Positions 51,784-60,565 of a stretch of 64,000 nt of DNA are shown here, piece by piece. The stretch covers positions 42,036 to 106,035 of the forward strand of contig JAJPJC010000293.1 in NCBI GenBank assembly GCA_021324445.1, in the 5' to 3' direction. The DNA comes from Isosphaeraceae bacterium. Lineage in GTDB: Bacteria; Planctomycetota; Planctomycetia; Isosphaerales; Isosphaeraceae. Made by a program: the position numbers and the translations under genes. The notes below the pieces were generated by a model. The model searched no databases. It saw only the letters and a list, made by a program, of their open reading frames with translations, and was not told where the DNA came from. Within the stretch, counting starts at the first letter, position 1, and each line of letters starts with the position of its first letter.

Positions 51784-52566
51784 ATGAGCATGACGTCCGC
51801 GACCCACGTCCACCGACCCGAGATCGAATACCCCGACAGCGACGGAAAGCCCATGTCGGACCATGACTTGCAATTCAAGTGGATCGTCGTCATCAAGGAG
51901 GGAGTCGGCGCTCTGTTCATCCACGATCCCAATGTGTATGTGGCGGGCAACCTCTTGTGGTATCCCGTCGAGGGGAACAACAAGATCCGCCAGGGCCCGG
52001 ATATCCTGGTCGCCTTCGGTCGGCCCAAGCGATTGCGGGGCTCGTACAAACAATGGGAGGAGGGGGGGATCGCGCCCCAGGTCATCTTCGAAGTGCTCTC
52101 GCCGGGCAACCGCTCGGGGGAGATGAAGCGCAAATTCGAATTCTATCAGCGGTATGAAGTGGAAGAGTATTACGTGTACAACCCGCACAACGGGACCCTC
52201 CGCGGCTGGCTGCGGGTCGGCCAGTCCTTGGTCGAGAACCCCGTCATGGCGGGTTTCGTGAGTCCCCGGCTGGGGATTCGGTTTGAGCCGGGCCAGGGCC
52301 CGGACAGCCTGACCATCATCCGCCCCGATGGCGAGCGCTTCCTGACCTACGAGGAGATCCTTGAGGAGCGCAACGCCGAACGCCTGCACGCCCAGGCGGA
52401 GCGCCAACACGCCCAGGAGGCCCAACGCCACGCCGAGGAGGCCGAGCACCGCGCCGAGGAGGCCGAGCACCGCGCCGAGGAGGCCGAGCGGCACCGCGCC
52501 GAGGCCGCTCGGCGCGCCGAGCGCTATGCCGCCTTGCTCCGCGAAATGGGCGTCGAGCCGGACTGA
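51784..52566 (+). CDS. Uma2-family protein with a repetitive coiled-coil tail
   Basis: 260 residues. The Uma2 nuclease-fold part (1-190) has YPDSDGKPMSDHDLQFKWIV, YPVEGNNKIRQGPDILVAFG, APQVIFEVLSPGNRSGEMKR and YEVEEYYVYNPHNGTLRGWL, with Asp-x-x and Glu-x-Leu-Ser positions as in PD-(D/E)XK enzymes. The last 65 residues are an Ala/Glu/His/Arg coiled coil built from EEAEHRA units, encoded by 21-bp DNA repeats (52431-52510). This architecture is common in cyanobacterial and planctomycete Uma2 copies. Cytoplasmic; function unknown. Confidence 0.88.
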   Translation: MSMTSATHVHRPEIEYPDSDGKPMSDHDLQFKWIVVIKEGVGALFIHDPNVYVAGNLLWYPVEGNNKIRQGPDILVAFGRPKRLRGSYKQWEEGGIAPQVIFEVLSPGNRSGEMKRKFEFYQRYEVEEYYVYNPHNGTLRGWLRVGQSLVENPVMAGFVSPRLGIRFEPGQGPDSLTIIRPDGERFLTYEEILEERNAERLHAQAERQHAQEAQRHAEEAEHRAEEAEHRAEEAERHRAEAARRAERYAALLREMGVEPD

Positions 52567-54083
52567 ATCCAGGTCACGGACGTTCGATCGAGCCAGCCAG
52601 GAGGCCCATCGTCTGCCCCAGGAGGATCCGGCCGTCCAGCCAGTCGGCGTCCCGATCGGCCGGCCGCCGACACCGCCAGCGCGACCCGGTACGTCGGAAA
52701 AATCCAACAGGGCACAACCGCATCCCCGATCCGAGGCACTACTCCATCAGATCCGGCAGCAGGCCTGCTCCGAATTGAGGGGCCGCATCCGGCGGCTTGC
52801 CCAGTCTGAATTCATTCGTGTTTCTTTTATGAGCGAATCACTGCCCATGATCTGGGCGTGCGGCGGGACCGGCCGTGGTGCGGCTCCGTGCGGGTGGCTC
52901 GAGCTGGCAAACTTGGAAAAAACGGCATCGCACCATCCTTGACGACATAAGTCGCCGTTTGTAGTTTAATACCTTGAGTTCATCGACGTGCGGGAAGCGG
53001 GACCCCTTGGTCTTGGCGACCGGCTCAGCGGCGGAAGCCGCTGGGATTGAGGAAACCGCTCGGCGGTGGACCTGTTCTGACCTGAGGATCGCCCCTGGGA
53101 CGGGGACGGCTGGCCGGTCTTGCTTCTCACCCGGTCGCGTTTCGACAAACCGGAACCGAGTTGGCCCGGTTGTCTTGACACCCCAAGCCCTCCGCGCCTT
53201 CCCCTTGAGGCGGAATGCCTGAAACTGTGGGCGCGATCGGCGTGGGTCCTCTCCGGATCAGCCCCGGCGGGCCAGCGCACCCCTGGGGGTGTCCCGGCTG
53301 GGTGATCTCAGCTTCCGATTCACAACGACACATTCCGGGCTCGCCCATCCGACGCATCGCGCGACCGGTCGGACCGATCGCGAACTTTCTCCTAAACATC
53401 GCCTGAATCATGGGTTGACGAGAGATCGAGTCCATGATAACGTGATACAGTGGGTGATCGTTGGCGTGAGCTGCGCGGGGTGCGGCCAGTGTCTGTCCGC
53501 TTGCGCCATTGGCGCGACGATTGCCTGAGCCGATTCCGTTGGGTGACGTGGCCTGGAGGTCGATTCTCTGTATCGGGGGGCGCTTGGTTCGATCATCCTG
53601 CCCGGTCTGGCGGGGACAACGTGGTGGATCGGCCGGTCGCTTCGGGGTTCAGCTCCCTGGGCTCGATCCTGCCGGTCCCGCGGACTGGGAGATCACAAAA
53701 GTTCGGTGTGGTCGTAGAGTTCTGGATAGAGAAAGTGGCAAACTCGCTGGCGATCGGCCAGCGGCCGAGGGTTCCAAGCCATCAGCGTCGAAGGAAATCT
53801 GCCTACTGTTCTCAGTCACGAGTGCCCTGGCCGTCGCGCCGCAGTCTCCTGGACCCCAGTCTCTCCGAGAGGATGGTGACTCAGTTGGTGGCACGGTCCG
53901 GCTCGTAGGTCAGGCTTTAGCCTGACGTTCCGAACCTGTCAGGCTAAAGCCTGACCGACTTCCGAGCTCGCCGCAGGGCGGACCCGATTCGTCCCGGTCA
54001 TAGCGTCAACGATTGCATTATTGCTCTAATCCACCCAAGCGTGGACTTTTCTGTTGTTCCTTCTTTCCGCAAGGAGAATGGTG
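52567..54083. other. Gene-poor stretch of about 1.5 kb
   Basis: No convincing gene. Several frames have short coding-like pieces (for example SRFDKPEPSWPGCLD and LEAECLKLWARSAWVLSG near 53120-53270) that may be traces of decayed genes. Composition is less GC-rich around 52930-52990 and 54000-54030. It contains a double copy of palindrome A at 53909-53955. The promoter of the pseudopilin gene should lie at its right end. Confidence 0.45.
53909..53955. repeat. Palindrome family A, inverted pair
   Basis: GTCAGGCTTTAGCCTGAC (53909-53926) and GTCAGGCTAAAGCCTGAC (53938-53955) are reverse complements of each other and each is self-complementary at its ends, with an 11-base loop between. The pair can form one 18-bp hairpin. 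Confidence 0.85.
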
Positions 54084-55199
54084 ATGAAGTATCGCATCGC
54101 TCGTTGGAGTGGGGGTCGCGCCTTCACGCTGATCGAGTTACTCGTTGTCATCGCGATCATCGCGGTCTTGATTGCCTTGCTCTTGCCCGCGGTGCAGTCG
54201 GCCCGCGAGGCGGCCCGCCGCGCCCAGTGCGTCAACAATCTGAAGCAGATTGGTCTGGCGCTGGCCAACTACGAGAGCGCAGTGGGGGCCTACCCTCAAG
54301 GCGGGATCACCTATCAAGAGGTCCCGATGAACTGCGCGGTCGCGCCCCGCACGTTCACGTTCTTCGACCTGATCCTCCCCTACATGGAGAACCAGACGAC
54401 GTACAACGCGGCCAACTTCTACCTCCCGGCAGGAGGCACGTCGGAGTACGGCTTTCCGGCTGGCGGCGCCACCAACCGCACCGCGTTCGTCACGCAGATC
54501 CCGTCGTACGTCTGTCCGTCGGATGGCCAGGAGACGCCGTACTCCATCCAGCAGTCGGAAAACGGTTACAATCAATGCTCTTACGGTGGCATGGCCGGAA
54601 CCTTCGATATCTGGCACTGGTACTGCGGCTGCCCGCCCTCGCCCCCCTACGGAGGCTCGTGCCCGTCGGCCACTAACACCGAAATCAAGTCGGACGGGAT
54701 CTTCCAGAAGAACTACACGTACAAGCTCGCCCAGGTCACCGATGGCCTGAGCAACACGATCTTCACGGGCGAGGCGTCCCGCTACCGGAACGACCCGGAC
54801 CCGGTGATGATGTTCTACAGCCGCGTGGGCTGGTGGCTCTCCGGGGCGACCTCCGACAACAACACCACGCGGCCAACGGCGTTGTTCTCGCCGATCCCCA
54901 AGATCAATGCCTCCTTCCAGCTCGAGGACGTGGTCAACTACCCGCCACAGATCAGTGCGACCGGCGATGTCGACAGCTGGTTGTTCGTCCCCAGTCCGGA
55001 TTACCGCCAGCTCGGGCAATTCGGCTTCCGCTCGCAGCACCCCGGCGGCGCCAACTTCGGGTTCGGCGACGGCAGCGTTCGGTGGATCAAGGAGACGATC
55101 GACATGGGCAGCCCGGTCATCGCCAACAGGAACATCGGGATTTACCGCAAGCTGAGCACGATCGGCAAGGGCGAAGTGGTCAGCTCGGATGCCTACTGA
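54084..55199 (+). CDS. DUF1559 pseudopilin-like protein
   Basis: 371 residues. The start at 54084 is fixed by AAGGAG (54071-54076) seven bases upstream; the ATG at 54078 is too close to it. RAFTLIELLVVIAIIAVLIA is the type IV prepilin cleavage/methylation helix (Ala where Gly is usual before Phe), followed by LLLPAVQSAREAARRAQC, NNLKQIGLALANYESAVGAY, and the DUF1559 body. It ends FGDGSVRWIKETIDMGS and GKGEVVSSDAY, the standard family C-terminus. Planctomycetes carry many copies; they are thought to build short surface pseudopili or matrix elements. Two small lipoprotein genes follow. Confidence 0.95.
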   Translation: MKYRIARWSGGRAFTLIELLVVIAIIAVLIALLLPAVQSAREAARRAQCVNNLKQIGLALANYESAVGAYPQGGITYQEVPMNCAVAPRTFTFFDLILPYMENQTTYNAANFYLPAGGTSEYGFPAGGATNRTAFVTQIPSYVCPSDGQETPYSIQQSENGYNQCSYGGMAGTFDIWHWYCGCPPSPPYGGSCPSATNTEIKSDGIFQKNYTYKLAQVTDGLSNTIFTGEASRYRNDPDPVMMFYSRVGWWLSGATSDNNTTRPTALFSPIPKINASFQLEDVVNYPPQISATGDVDSWLFVPSPDYRQLGQFGFRSQHPGGANFGFGDGSVRWIKETIDMGSPVIANRNIGIYRKLSTIGKGEVVSSDAY

Positions 55200-55387
55200 G
55201 AGCGCATCGCAGGGAGCAGGCCTTCCGATCGACCGGGATTGGGGAGGTGGCAGCCAGAAATGTCTGCCCACCGCCTTGCCGGCAGCCCGGAAGGTCTGCT
55301 CCCCGGCCCACTGGACCAGAACCGAACACGCCATCACCACACTTCCAGGCTCACGCCGCCGGATCGTCCGGGGGAAAGGACAATTGG

Positions 55388-55606
55388 ATGAGGCTCCACG
55401 GGCTGCAACTTCTCCTGGTGGGCACACTCCTGGCCGCGGGTTGCGACGGCGGCTCCGGCCCGTCAGTCGCCTCGCCCTCCGAGGCCAAGAGTGCCGGTGA
55501 TGTCTCGGCGGCTGTCAACGCCCCGGCTGAGGCCGCGAAGAAGATCAGCCCCCGCCTGAAGAAGAAGAGGGAAGGGATGCTTGCCCGCCCCGGCAGTCCC
55601 GAGTGA
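55388..55606 (+). CDS. Small lipoprotein downstream of a DUF1559 gene
   Basis: 72 residues. MRLHGLQLLLVGTLLAAGCD is a lipoprotein signal with lipobox LAAGC (Cys19); AAAGGA lies upstream of the ATG. The mature part is Ala/Ser-rich and ends with basic SPRLKKKREGMLAR. Planctomycete DUF1559 genes are often followed by such short lipoproteins, presumably anchored beside the pseudopilus. It lies 188 bp after the pseudopilin stop. Confidence 0.75.
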   Translation: MRLHGLQLLLVGTLLAAGCDGGSGPSVASPSEAKSAGDVSAAVNAPAEAAKKISPRLKKKREGMLARPGSPE

Positions 55607-55802
55607 CAGATTCGGCGGTCGAGCCCTCTCTCGACTGAGGAAGTTGAGCGCTCCCAGGCCCTCCCGACCCAGTGATCCTCCACCGCCGCTCGGGCGGGAC
55701 CTGAGCCGGAACCGGCTCGCCAGTGACCGTGATTGATCCCCAAGAACCGCAGAGGCGGGCTCCCTTGCTCGGCTCCTTCATCTTTATCACCGGGAGATGC
55801 CG

Positions 55803-56066
55803 ATGATGTCTCGCATCCTGCGTTCGCTCGGGTTGCTCCCCGTCTTGATCCTGAGCGGATGCACCGCCGATCCCAATCCCACAGGACCCTCGGTCGCGCC
55901 CCTTGAGTCCGTCAAGACGACGGCTCCCAGTGGCACCCCCACCCCGCGGCCGAAATCGATCGGCGAGTACCGCAGGGCCAAGCTCGAGAAAGAGCAGGCC
56001 GAGGCGGAGGCCGCGGCGAAGAAGGCCGCGCCGCCCACCCCGAAGACCGCGCCGTCCACCCCCTAG
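55803..56066 (+). CDS. Second small lipoprotein
   Basis: 87 residues from ATG at 55803 (GGGAG six bases upstream; an ATG at 55797 overlaps that site). MMSRILRSLGLLPVLILSGC is a lipoprotein signal (lipobox LSGC, Cys20). The mature part is Pro/Thr-rich, then GEYRRAKLEKEQAEAEAAAK and a Pro-Ala tail. The SxGEYR-K segment resembles the end of the preceding lipoprotein in charge and position. Likely part of the same pseudopilin locus. Confidence 0.72.
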   Translation: MMSRILRSLGLLPVLILSGCTADPNPTGPSVAPLESVKTTAPSGTPTPRPKSIGEYRRAKLEKEQAEAEAAAKKAAPPTPKTAPSTP

Positions 56067-56304
56067 GAGGCCCCGATATCCGCTCAATGACACACTGTCC
56101 GGCGCGCGCACCGCGTCGGGCCCTGGGAGGTCGCTCATGCGTTCCCGCCGCTCTTCTTGCCCCGGCAGGAAGGATCCTCAGGTAGCACGGGTCTCCTGAC
56201 CCGTCCCGACGGCCTGGGAGAGCCGCCCTACAGGCGCATGTGACCTGCCGGGGTAATGAATCAACGATCGATCTCAGTCCCCGCGCACCGCGGCTCGGGC
56301 AGAT

Positions 56305-56787
56305 TCAGGTCGCGCTGGCGGCGATGTCGTCGGCCAGGCGTTCCAGGACCTCGCGGGTGAACTGGCAGGCGATCGGCCGACGCTGGCGGGTCGCCTCGTC
56401 GAAGGCGAAGCGTTCCAGCCGAAGGGCCCCCTGCTTGAACAGGCGGACTTCATAATAGCCGCGCTGTTCGGAGCGGGTCGTGGGGTTCTGACTGCGGATC
56501 TGGACCTCGCCGCCGGCCGGGTCGATCTCCAGGACCTTCAGCGGCTCCATCAGGTAGGACACGCGGCCGGCCAGCCGCTCGCCCCAGCCGCGCAGGGCCT
56601 CCGAGGTCCATTCGGCCCGACTGCTGGTGGTGAATTCCAGCGCCGTGCAGGCCAGGCCGACGGTGTCCAGCGCCTGGAGGTGGAGGGTCAGCCGATGCGG
56701 ACCTTCCTCGACCGTCACGGAGCAGGGCAGCACGTGGACCTTCGTATTCTCATCAAGCGCGGCGGCGATCTTTTTGCTCAGACTCAT
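56305..56787 (-). CDS. Conserved-looking protein coupled to SpoVR, unknown function
   Basis: 160 residues from ATG at 56787 with GGGAGG eight bases upstream. It begins MSLSKKIAAALDENTKVHVL and contains VEEGPHRLTLHLQALDTVGL, a central WGERLAGRVSYLMEPLKVLE, SQNPTTRSEQRGYYEVRLFK and a helical end CQFTREVLERLADDI. Mixed alpha/beta, no signal peptide, no motif I recognise. Its first 35 bases overlap the 3' end of the SpoVR-family gene, so it is made together with it and probably belongs to the same stress system. Confidence 0.75.
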   Translation of the reverse strand: MSLSKKIAAALDENTKVHVLPCSVTVEEGPHRLTLHLQALDTVGLACTALEFTTSSRAEWTSEALRGWGERLAGRVSYLMEPLKVLEIDPAGGEVQIRSQNPTTRSEQRGYYEVRLFKQGALRLERFAFDEATRQRRPIACQFTREVLERLADDIAASAT

Positions 56788-58315
56788 GGGACGAACCTCC
56801 CAATGGGCGGATTGAGTGATCATTTCCATCGAACGACAGGAGCGTGGGCCGCCCGTCGACGCAGGTCTCGAGGTGGACCGGTCGCGTCCAGAGGCGGTGC
56901 AGGTGCCGGAGCGTGTCCTGGGCATGGTCGAGCCGGAGATCGACGCCGAAATACTCGTGGTGCAGGTAGAGCTCGCCCCGGTTGCGGTGGTTGGCGTCCT
57001 TGACCCGGATGATCGGCTGCCCGAAGTTGGTCAGGTTGAACAGCAGCCGCTCCTTGATCTTCTTGAACTCGCGGCTCTCGATCTCGTACATCTCGGTCTG
57101 GTCGTTGTGGCGGTAGCTGAAGAGCTGGTAGCGGCGGCAGAAGTCCACGGTCAGGAACGTGTCGATGAAGGTCACATCGTTGTGCACCCGCCGGACCTCG
57201 AAGATCTTCTGGCGGCCCAACCCCAGTTGCTTGTCCCACTTGCGGCGCACGTCGTAGTTGTCGCACTCGTCCCATTCCGGGCCGAACTGCCCCTTGTTCC
57301 ACCGCTCCTCGATGTCGCGCAGCAGCTCGATCCCCAGCTTGTACGGATTGAGCCGGCCGGGCGAGGTCGCCATCGTGCCGGAATGGTGGTCGGCGTAGTC
57401 GACCAGCTCGGAGGGGTGGAGCGTCTTCTGCGTCATGATCGTCGAGTGCCAGAACGACGCCCAGCCCTCGTTCATGATCTTGGTCTGCCCCTGGGGCGCG
57501 AAGTAGTACGCCTCCTCGCGGATGATGGCCAGGACGTCCCGCTGCCAGGGCTTCAGCGGCGCATGCTCTAGGAGGAACAAGAGCACATCGCGCTCCGGAT
57601 GCTCGGGGAACGGCTGGGGCTTGGCCTTCTCCTTCTCGCGCTCGCTCTCCTTCTTCCGCGCCTCCTCCTTCAGCACGTGGGGCGGGTTGATGAACGAGTC
57701 CATGTAGTCCTTGCTCTGGAATTTCGTCGGTTGCTCGCGCTCGTCCTCCTCCTCGCCGACGAAGTCGTAGCGGTTGGTCACCTCGCGCCGCTTGATGTGC
57801 GGCGAATAGATGTCGATCAAGTTCTCCAGCGACAGGCAGCTATCGATGAAGCTCTCGACCGTGTCCTCGCCGTAGCGGTCCATGGCCGATCGGATCCGCG
57901 TGCCGTGGTTGGCCGTCTCGTCCATCATCTTGCGGTTGGTCTGGCTGAACCAGATGTTGTTCTTGAAGAAGTCGTTGTGGCCGTAGACGTGGGCCATGAC
58001 CAGCTTCTGATCGACCATCTGGTTGCAGCGCAGCAGATAGGCGTAGCACGGGTCGTTGTTGATGACCATCTCGTAGATCTTCTGCAAGCCGTAGCGGTAG
58101 CCCTTGGAGAGCTGCTGGTACTCCATGCCGAATCGCCAGTGGGGGTAACGGGTCGGGAACCCCCCCAGGGCCGCGATCTCGGAGATCTCGTCGTAGTCGA
58201 GGACCTCGAAGATCGTGTCGTAGAAGTCCAGGCCGTAGGTGCGCGCATGGGCCTCGGTCTCGAGCTGGATCTCGCGAAGGTCGGGCGGCAGGTTGTGGGT
58301 GTTGACTGTCGACAT
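56753..58315 (-). CDS. SpoVR-family protein (YcgB-like)
   Basis: 520 residues from the ATG at 58315 (AGGA eight bases upstream; a further ATG three codons earlier). Family signatures: AHARTYGLDFYDTIFEVLDY, GFPTRYPHWRFGMEYQQLSK, YEMVINNDPCYAYLLRCNQM, VMAHVYGHNDFFKNNIWFSQ, APQGQTKIMNEGWASFWHST and LNPYKLGIELLRDIEERWNK. The His/Glu-rich core looks like a metal site. SpoVR/YcgB acts with the PrkA kinase (YeaG) and the DUF444 protein (YeaH) in stress and starvation responses; all three are in this window. The molecular activity is not established. Confidence 0.95.
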   Translation of the reverse strand: MSTVNTHNLPPDLREIQLETEAHARTYGLDFYDTIFEVLDYDEISEIAALGGFPTRYPHWRFGMEYQQLSKGYRYGLQKIYEMVINNDPCYAYLLRCNQMVDQKLVMAHVYGHNDFFKNNIWFSQTNRKMMDETANHGTRIRSAMDRYGEDTVESFIDSCLSLENLIDIYSPHIKRREVTNRYDFVGEEEDEREQPTKFQSKDYMDSFINPPHVLKEEARKKESEREKEKAKPQPFPEHPERDVLLFLLEHAPLKPWQRDVLAIIREEAYYFAPQGQTKIMNEGWASFWHSTIMTQKTLHPSELVDYADHHSGTMATSPGRLNPYKLGIELLRDIEERWNKGQFGPEWDECDNYDVRRKWDKQLGLGRQKIFEVRRVHNDVTFIDTFLTVDFCRRYQLFSYRHNDQTEMYEIESREFKKIKERLLFNLTNFGQPIIRVKDANHRNRGELYLHHEYFGVDLRLDHAQDTLRHLHRLWTRPVHLETCVDGRPTLLSFDGNDHSIRPLGGSSHESEQKDRRRA

Positions 58316-58395
58316 AGACACCATCCTACTCGATCAGGAGGAATTCGGTTCAACGTTTCCTACGAGGGCGAACGCGCAATTGTTGGTTCCGGACC

Positions 58396-59088
58396 TCAAG
58401 GGGGGCCTCCCGCCTGCCGTCGGACCCGCGGCCGGAGCGTCCGGAGGACCCAGCGGCGGAGTTGCTCGACCCATTCCAGTTCCGAGACCGTCTGGGGCCG
58501 CCACATCCAGTCGTAGACCTCGGCCGCCGTGAGGAAGGGAAAGCTCGCACTGGTCGGCGCCTGGGCGTATCGCCCATTCGGCTGAAGGATCAGGATGACG
58601 AGCTCGGCCTCGTCGCAGATCCAGACCTCGGGCACGCGGAGGCGTCGGTAGACCTCGATCGCTGCCCCGGCGTCGTGGCTGTGCACGGCCTCGACCGCGA
58701 GGTCCGGAGGCGGATCGGTCCGGAGGTCAATCTTGTCCTTGCCGCGGATCCGCGCCTCGTTGGCGATGTAGTAGGTGTGATCCCCCTCGACCCCGCCCTT
58801 CTTGCCTCGTCGGCGGAAGGTCGTCGAGGCTGCGGGGATGTAGGCAATCCTGAGCCCGACCAGCACCTCGGTGACGAAATGATCGAGCCGAGTCTTGAGC
58901 CGTTCATGCGGGAATGATGGCGACATGAGCCAAACGGTCCCGTCAAGATAAACCATGCGGGGCGTGGAGCGCTCGCCGCGGAGCCGCAGCAGGGTCAGGT
59001 ACCCCTTCCAGCCAATGGCGGGGAATTCGACGCACTGATCGCCCTCGCCAACCAGAGTGGTTTCTCGGATCGCCGTCGCCGTGCTCAT
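58396..59088 (-). CDS. Uma2-family protein
   Basis: 230 residues from ATG at 59088. AIGWKGYLTLLRLRGERSTP, MVYLDGTVWLMSPSFPHERL, RTDPPPDLAVEAVHSHDAGA and RRLRVPEVWICDEAELVILI show the PD-(D/E)XK-like core (Asp in PPDLAVE with the Glu three residues on). It is more distant from the next two Uma2 genes than they are from each other. Cytoplasmic, function unknown. It lies between the SpoVR gene and two more Uma2 genes on the same strand. Confidence 0.88.
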   Translation of the reverse strand: MSTATAIRETTLVGEGDQCVEFPAIGWKGYLTLLRLRGERSTPRMVYLDGTVWLMSPSFPHERLKTRLDHFVTEVLVGLRIAYIPAASTTFRRRGKKGGVEGDHTYYIANEARIRGKDKIDLRTDPPPDLAVEAVHSHDAGAAIEVYRRLRVPEVWICDEAELVILILQPNGRYAQAPTSASFPFLTAAEVYDWMWRPQTVSELEWVEQLRRWVLRTLRPRVRRQAGGPP

Positions 59089-59114
59089 GAGCGTCCCAGA
59101 TCGGTTCAGGAGAC

Positions 59115-59756
59115 TTAACTCTTTACGACTCTAGGAAGTAGATCACCAACTCGAATTCGGAGCAGCTCTCGACCCTCGAGGATCACAGGAACCTCGTCGT
59201 CCGGGCCGTAGATCTTGACGTCCGTGTACCCCGCCGCCTTGCCCCGGCCCGCGGGGGCCGAATAGACTTCGAGCCGGCGTTGGGGCAAGTTGAGGATCCA
59301 GTAGATCGGGATCCGGCACGCGGCATACTTCCGCCACTTCGTCCCCCGATCTTTCGGGTAGGAGGAATCCGCGACCTCGGTCAGCATGCCGAGATCGGCC
59401 ACCTTCGGGGCGCTGGAATCATAGCGCTCCCGGGGCCCACGGGCCACCGCGATGTCGGGCTGGGGACGCCAGAAACGACCCAGCACGACCGACTTCTCCT
59501 GACGGGCAATCCACTCGACGGGAAGCCCTCTCGTCAGGATGGCGCCGAATTGATCGACCGCAAAATCATGAGGATCGTTTGTCGTCATCTTGTCGACCAG
59601 GAGGCCTCCCAGCAACTCGACGTGATCCTCGTCGCGAAAGACCCCCGCGTCGATCATCCGCTCGAACTGGCCCACGGTCAAACGATAGGGGACGATCCCG
59701 GAACTCGATCGAGGTCGTAGTGGAGTTGGGGTTTGGGTCGTCAACGGCACCGTCAA
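59115..59756 (-). CDS. Uma2-family protein, tandem copy 1
   Basis: 213 residues if translation begins at TTG (complement 59754-59756), which has GAGGTG four bases upstream; GTG at 59750 is the alternative. YRLTVGQFERMIDAGVFRDE, DHVELLGGLLVDKM, FWRPQPDIAVARGPRERYDS, LTEVADSSYPKDRGTKW and RIPIYWILNLPQRRLEVYSA carry the family core. It is a tandem duplicate of the gene at 59833-60471, with long identical stretches near the N-terminus. Confidence 0.85.
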   Translation of the reverse strand: MTVPLTTQTPTPLRPRSSSGIVPYRLTVGQFERMIDAGVFRDEDHVELLGGLLVDKMTTNDPHDFAVDQFGAILTRGLPVEWIARQEKSVVLGRFWRPQPDIAVARGPRERYDSSAPKVADLGMLTEVADSSYPKDRGTKWRKYAACRIPIYWILNLPQRRLEVYSAPAGRGKAAGYTDVKIYGPDDEVPVILEGRELLRIRVGDLLPRVVKS

Positions 59757-59832
59757 GCCGCACCTCGCTTCCAGAACCCGTTACCGTCCGCGGTTGTGGG
59801 ACTCCCTGGTCAAGTCGTCAATGCCTTCCTGG

Positions 59833-60471
59833 TCAGGGCAGGACGTCCTGAACCGCGATCCGCCCCAACTCGCGGCCTTCGAGGATGACCGGCACCTGAT
59901 CGCCCGCACCGTAGATCTTGCAATCCCCGTAACGCGCAGCCTTGCCCCGGCCCGCGGGAGACATATAGACCTCGATCTGGGGCTGGGGCAGATTGACAAT
60001 CCAGTAAACGGGGATCTTCGCGGCCGCGTATTGGCGCCACTTCTCCCCGCGATCTTTGGCATAGAAGGAATCCGCCACCTCGGCGATGATCCCGATCGCC
60101 TTGGCGGTCGGATTCCGCCCCCCATAGTCCTTGAGCCGGCCCCGAATGACCGCAACGTCGGGCTCCGGGCTCGACCAACGGCTGAGCTGGATGGACTTCT
60201 CCTCGTTGACGAACCATCCGGCTGGTAACAAGCCGCGCAGCTCCGCGGCGAGACTGCCGACGGCGACGTTGTGCGGGGGTTTCTTGACCATTTTGTCGAC
60301 CAGGAGGCCTCCCAGCAATTCGACGTGATCTTCATCGCGGAAGACACCCGCGTCGATCATCCGCTCGAACTGGCCCACGGTCAGGCGATAAGGGACAATC
60401 CCGGAGCGGGTCGCCTGCGGCGCGCCCGGTGACGGCGCAGTCGGCATCGCGGTCTGGGTGTGGGTCGACAT
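59833..60471 (-). CDS. Uma2-family protein, tandem copy 2
   Basis: 212 residues from ATG at 60471 with GAGG seven bases ahead (another ATG directly before it). The core reads like the neighbouring copy: SGIVPYRLTVGQFERMIDAG, VFRDEDHVELLGGLLVDKM, SSPEPDVAVIRGRLKDY, IAEVADSFYAKDRGEKWRQY and KIPVYWIVNLPQPQIEVYMS. It lies 94 bp after the DUF444 gene on the same strand. Confidence 0.9.
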   Translation of the reverse strand: MSTHTQTAMPTAPSPGAPQATRSGIVPYRLTVGQFERMIDAGVFRDEDHVELLGGLLVDKMVKKPPHNVAVGSLAAELRGLLPAGWFVNEEKSIQLSRWSSPEPDVAVIRGRLKDYGGRNPTAKAIGIIAEVADSFYAKDRGEKWRQYAAAKIPVYWIVNLPQPQIEVYMSPAGRGKAARYGDCKIYGAGDQVPVILEGRELGRIAVQDVLP

Positions 60472-60565
60472 CATCGGGCCTCGCGCTGATCCTGCCGCTG
60501 GGGATCGGCCACGCCGACCGACGGTTCGCGTGGTGATCATCCGTGCCTCGCTTCCAGAAAAGGGG

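Noticed and set aside
53457..53528. CAGCGQCLSACA, a ferredoxin-like 4Fe-4S cysteine pattern at the end of a short frame
   Set aside because: The surrounding sequence is not ferredoxin-like, the frame stops nine residues later, and no start or ribosome site is evident; probably chance.
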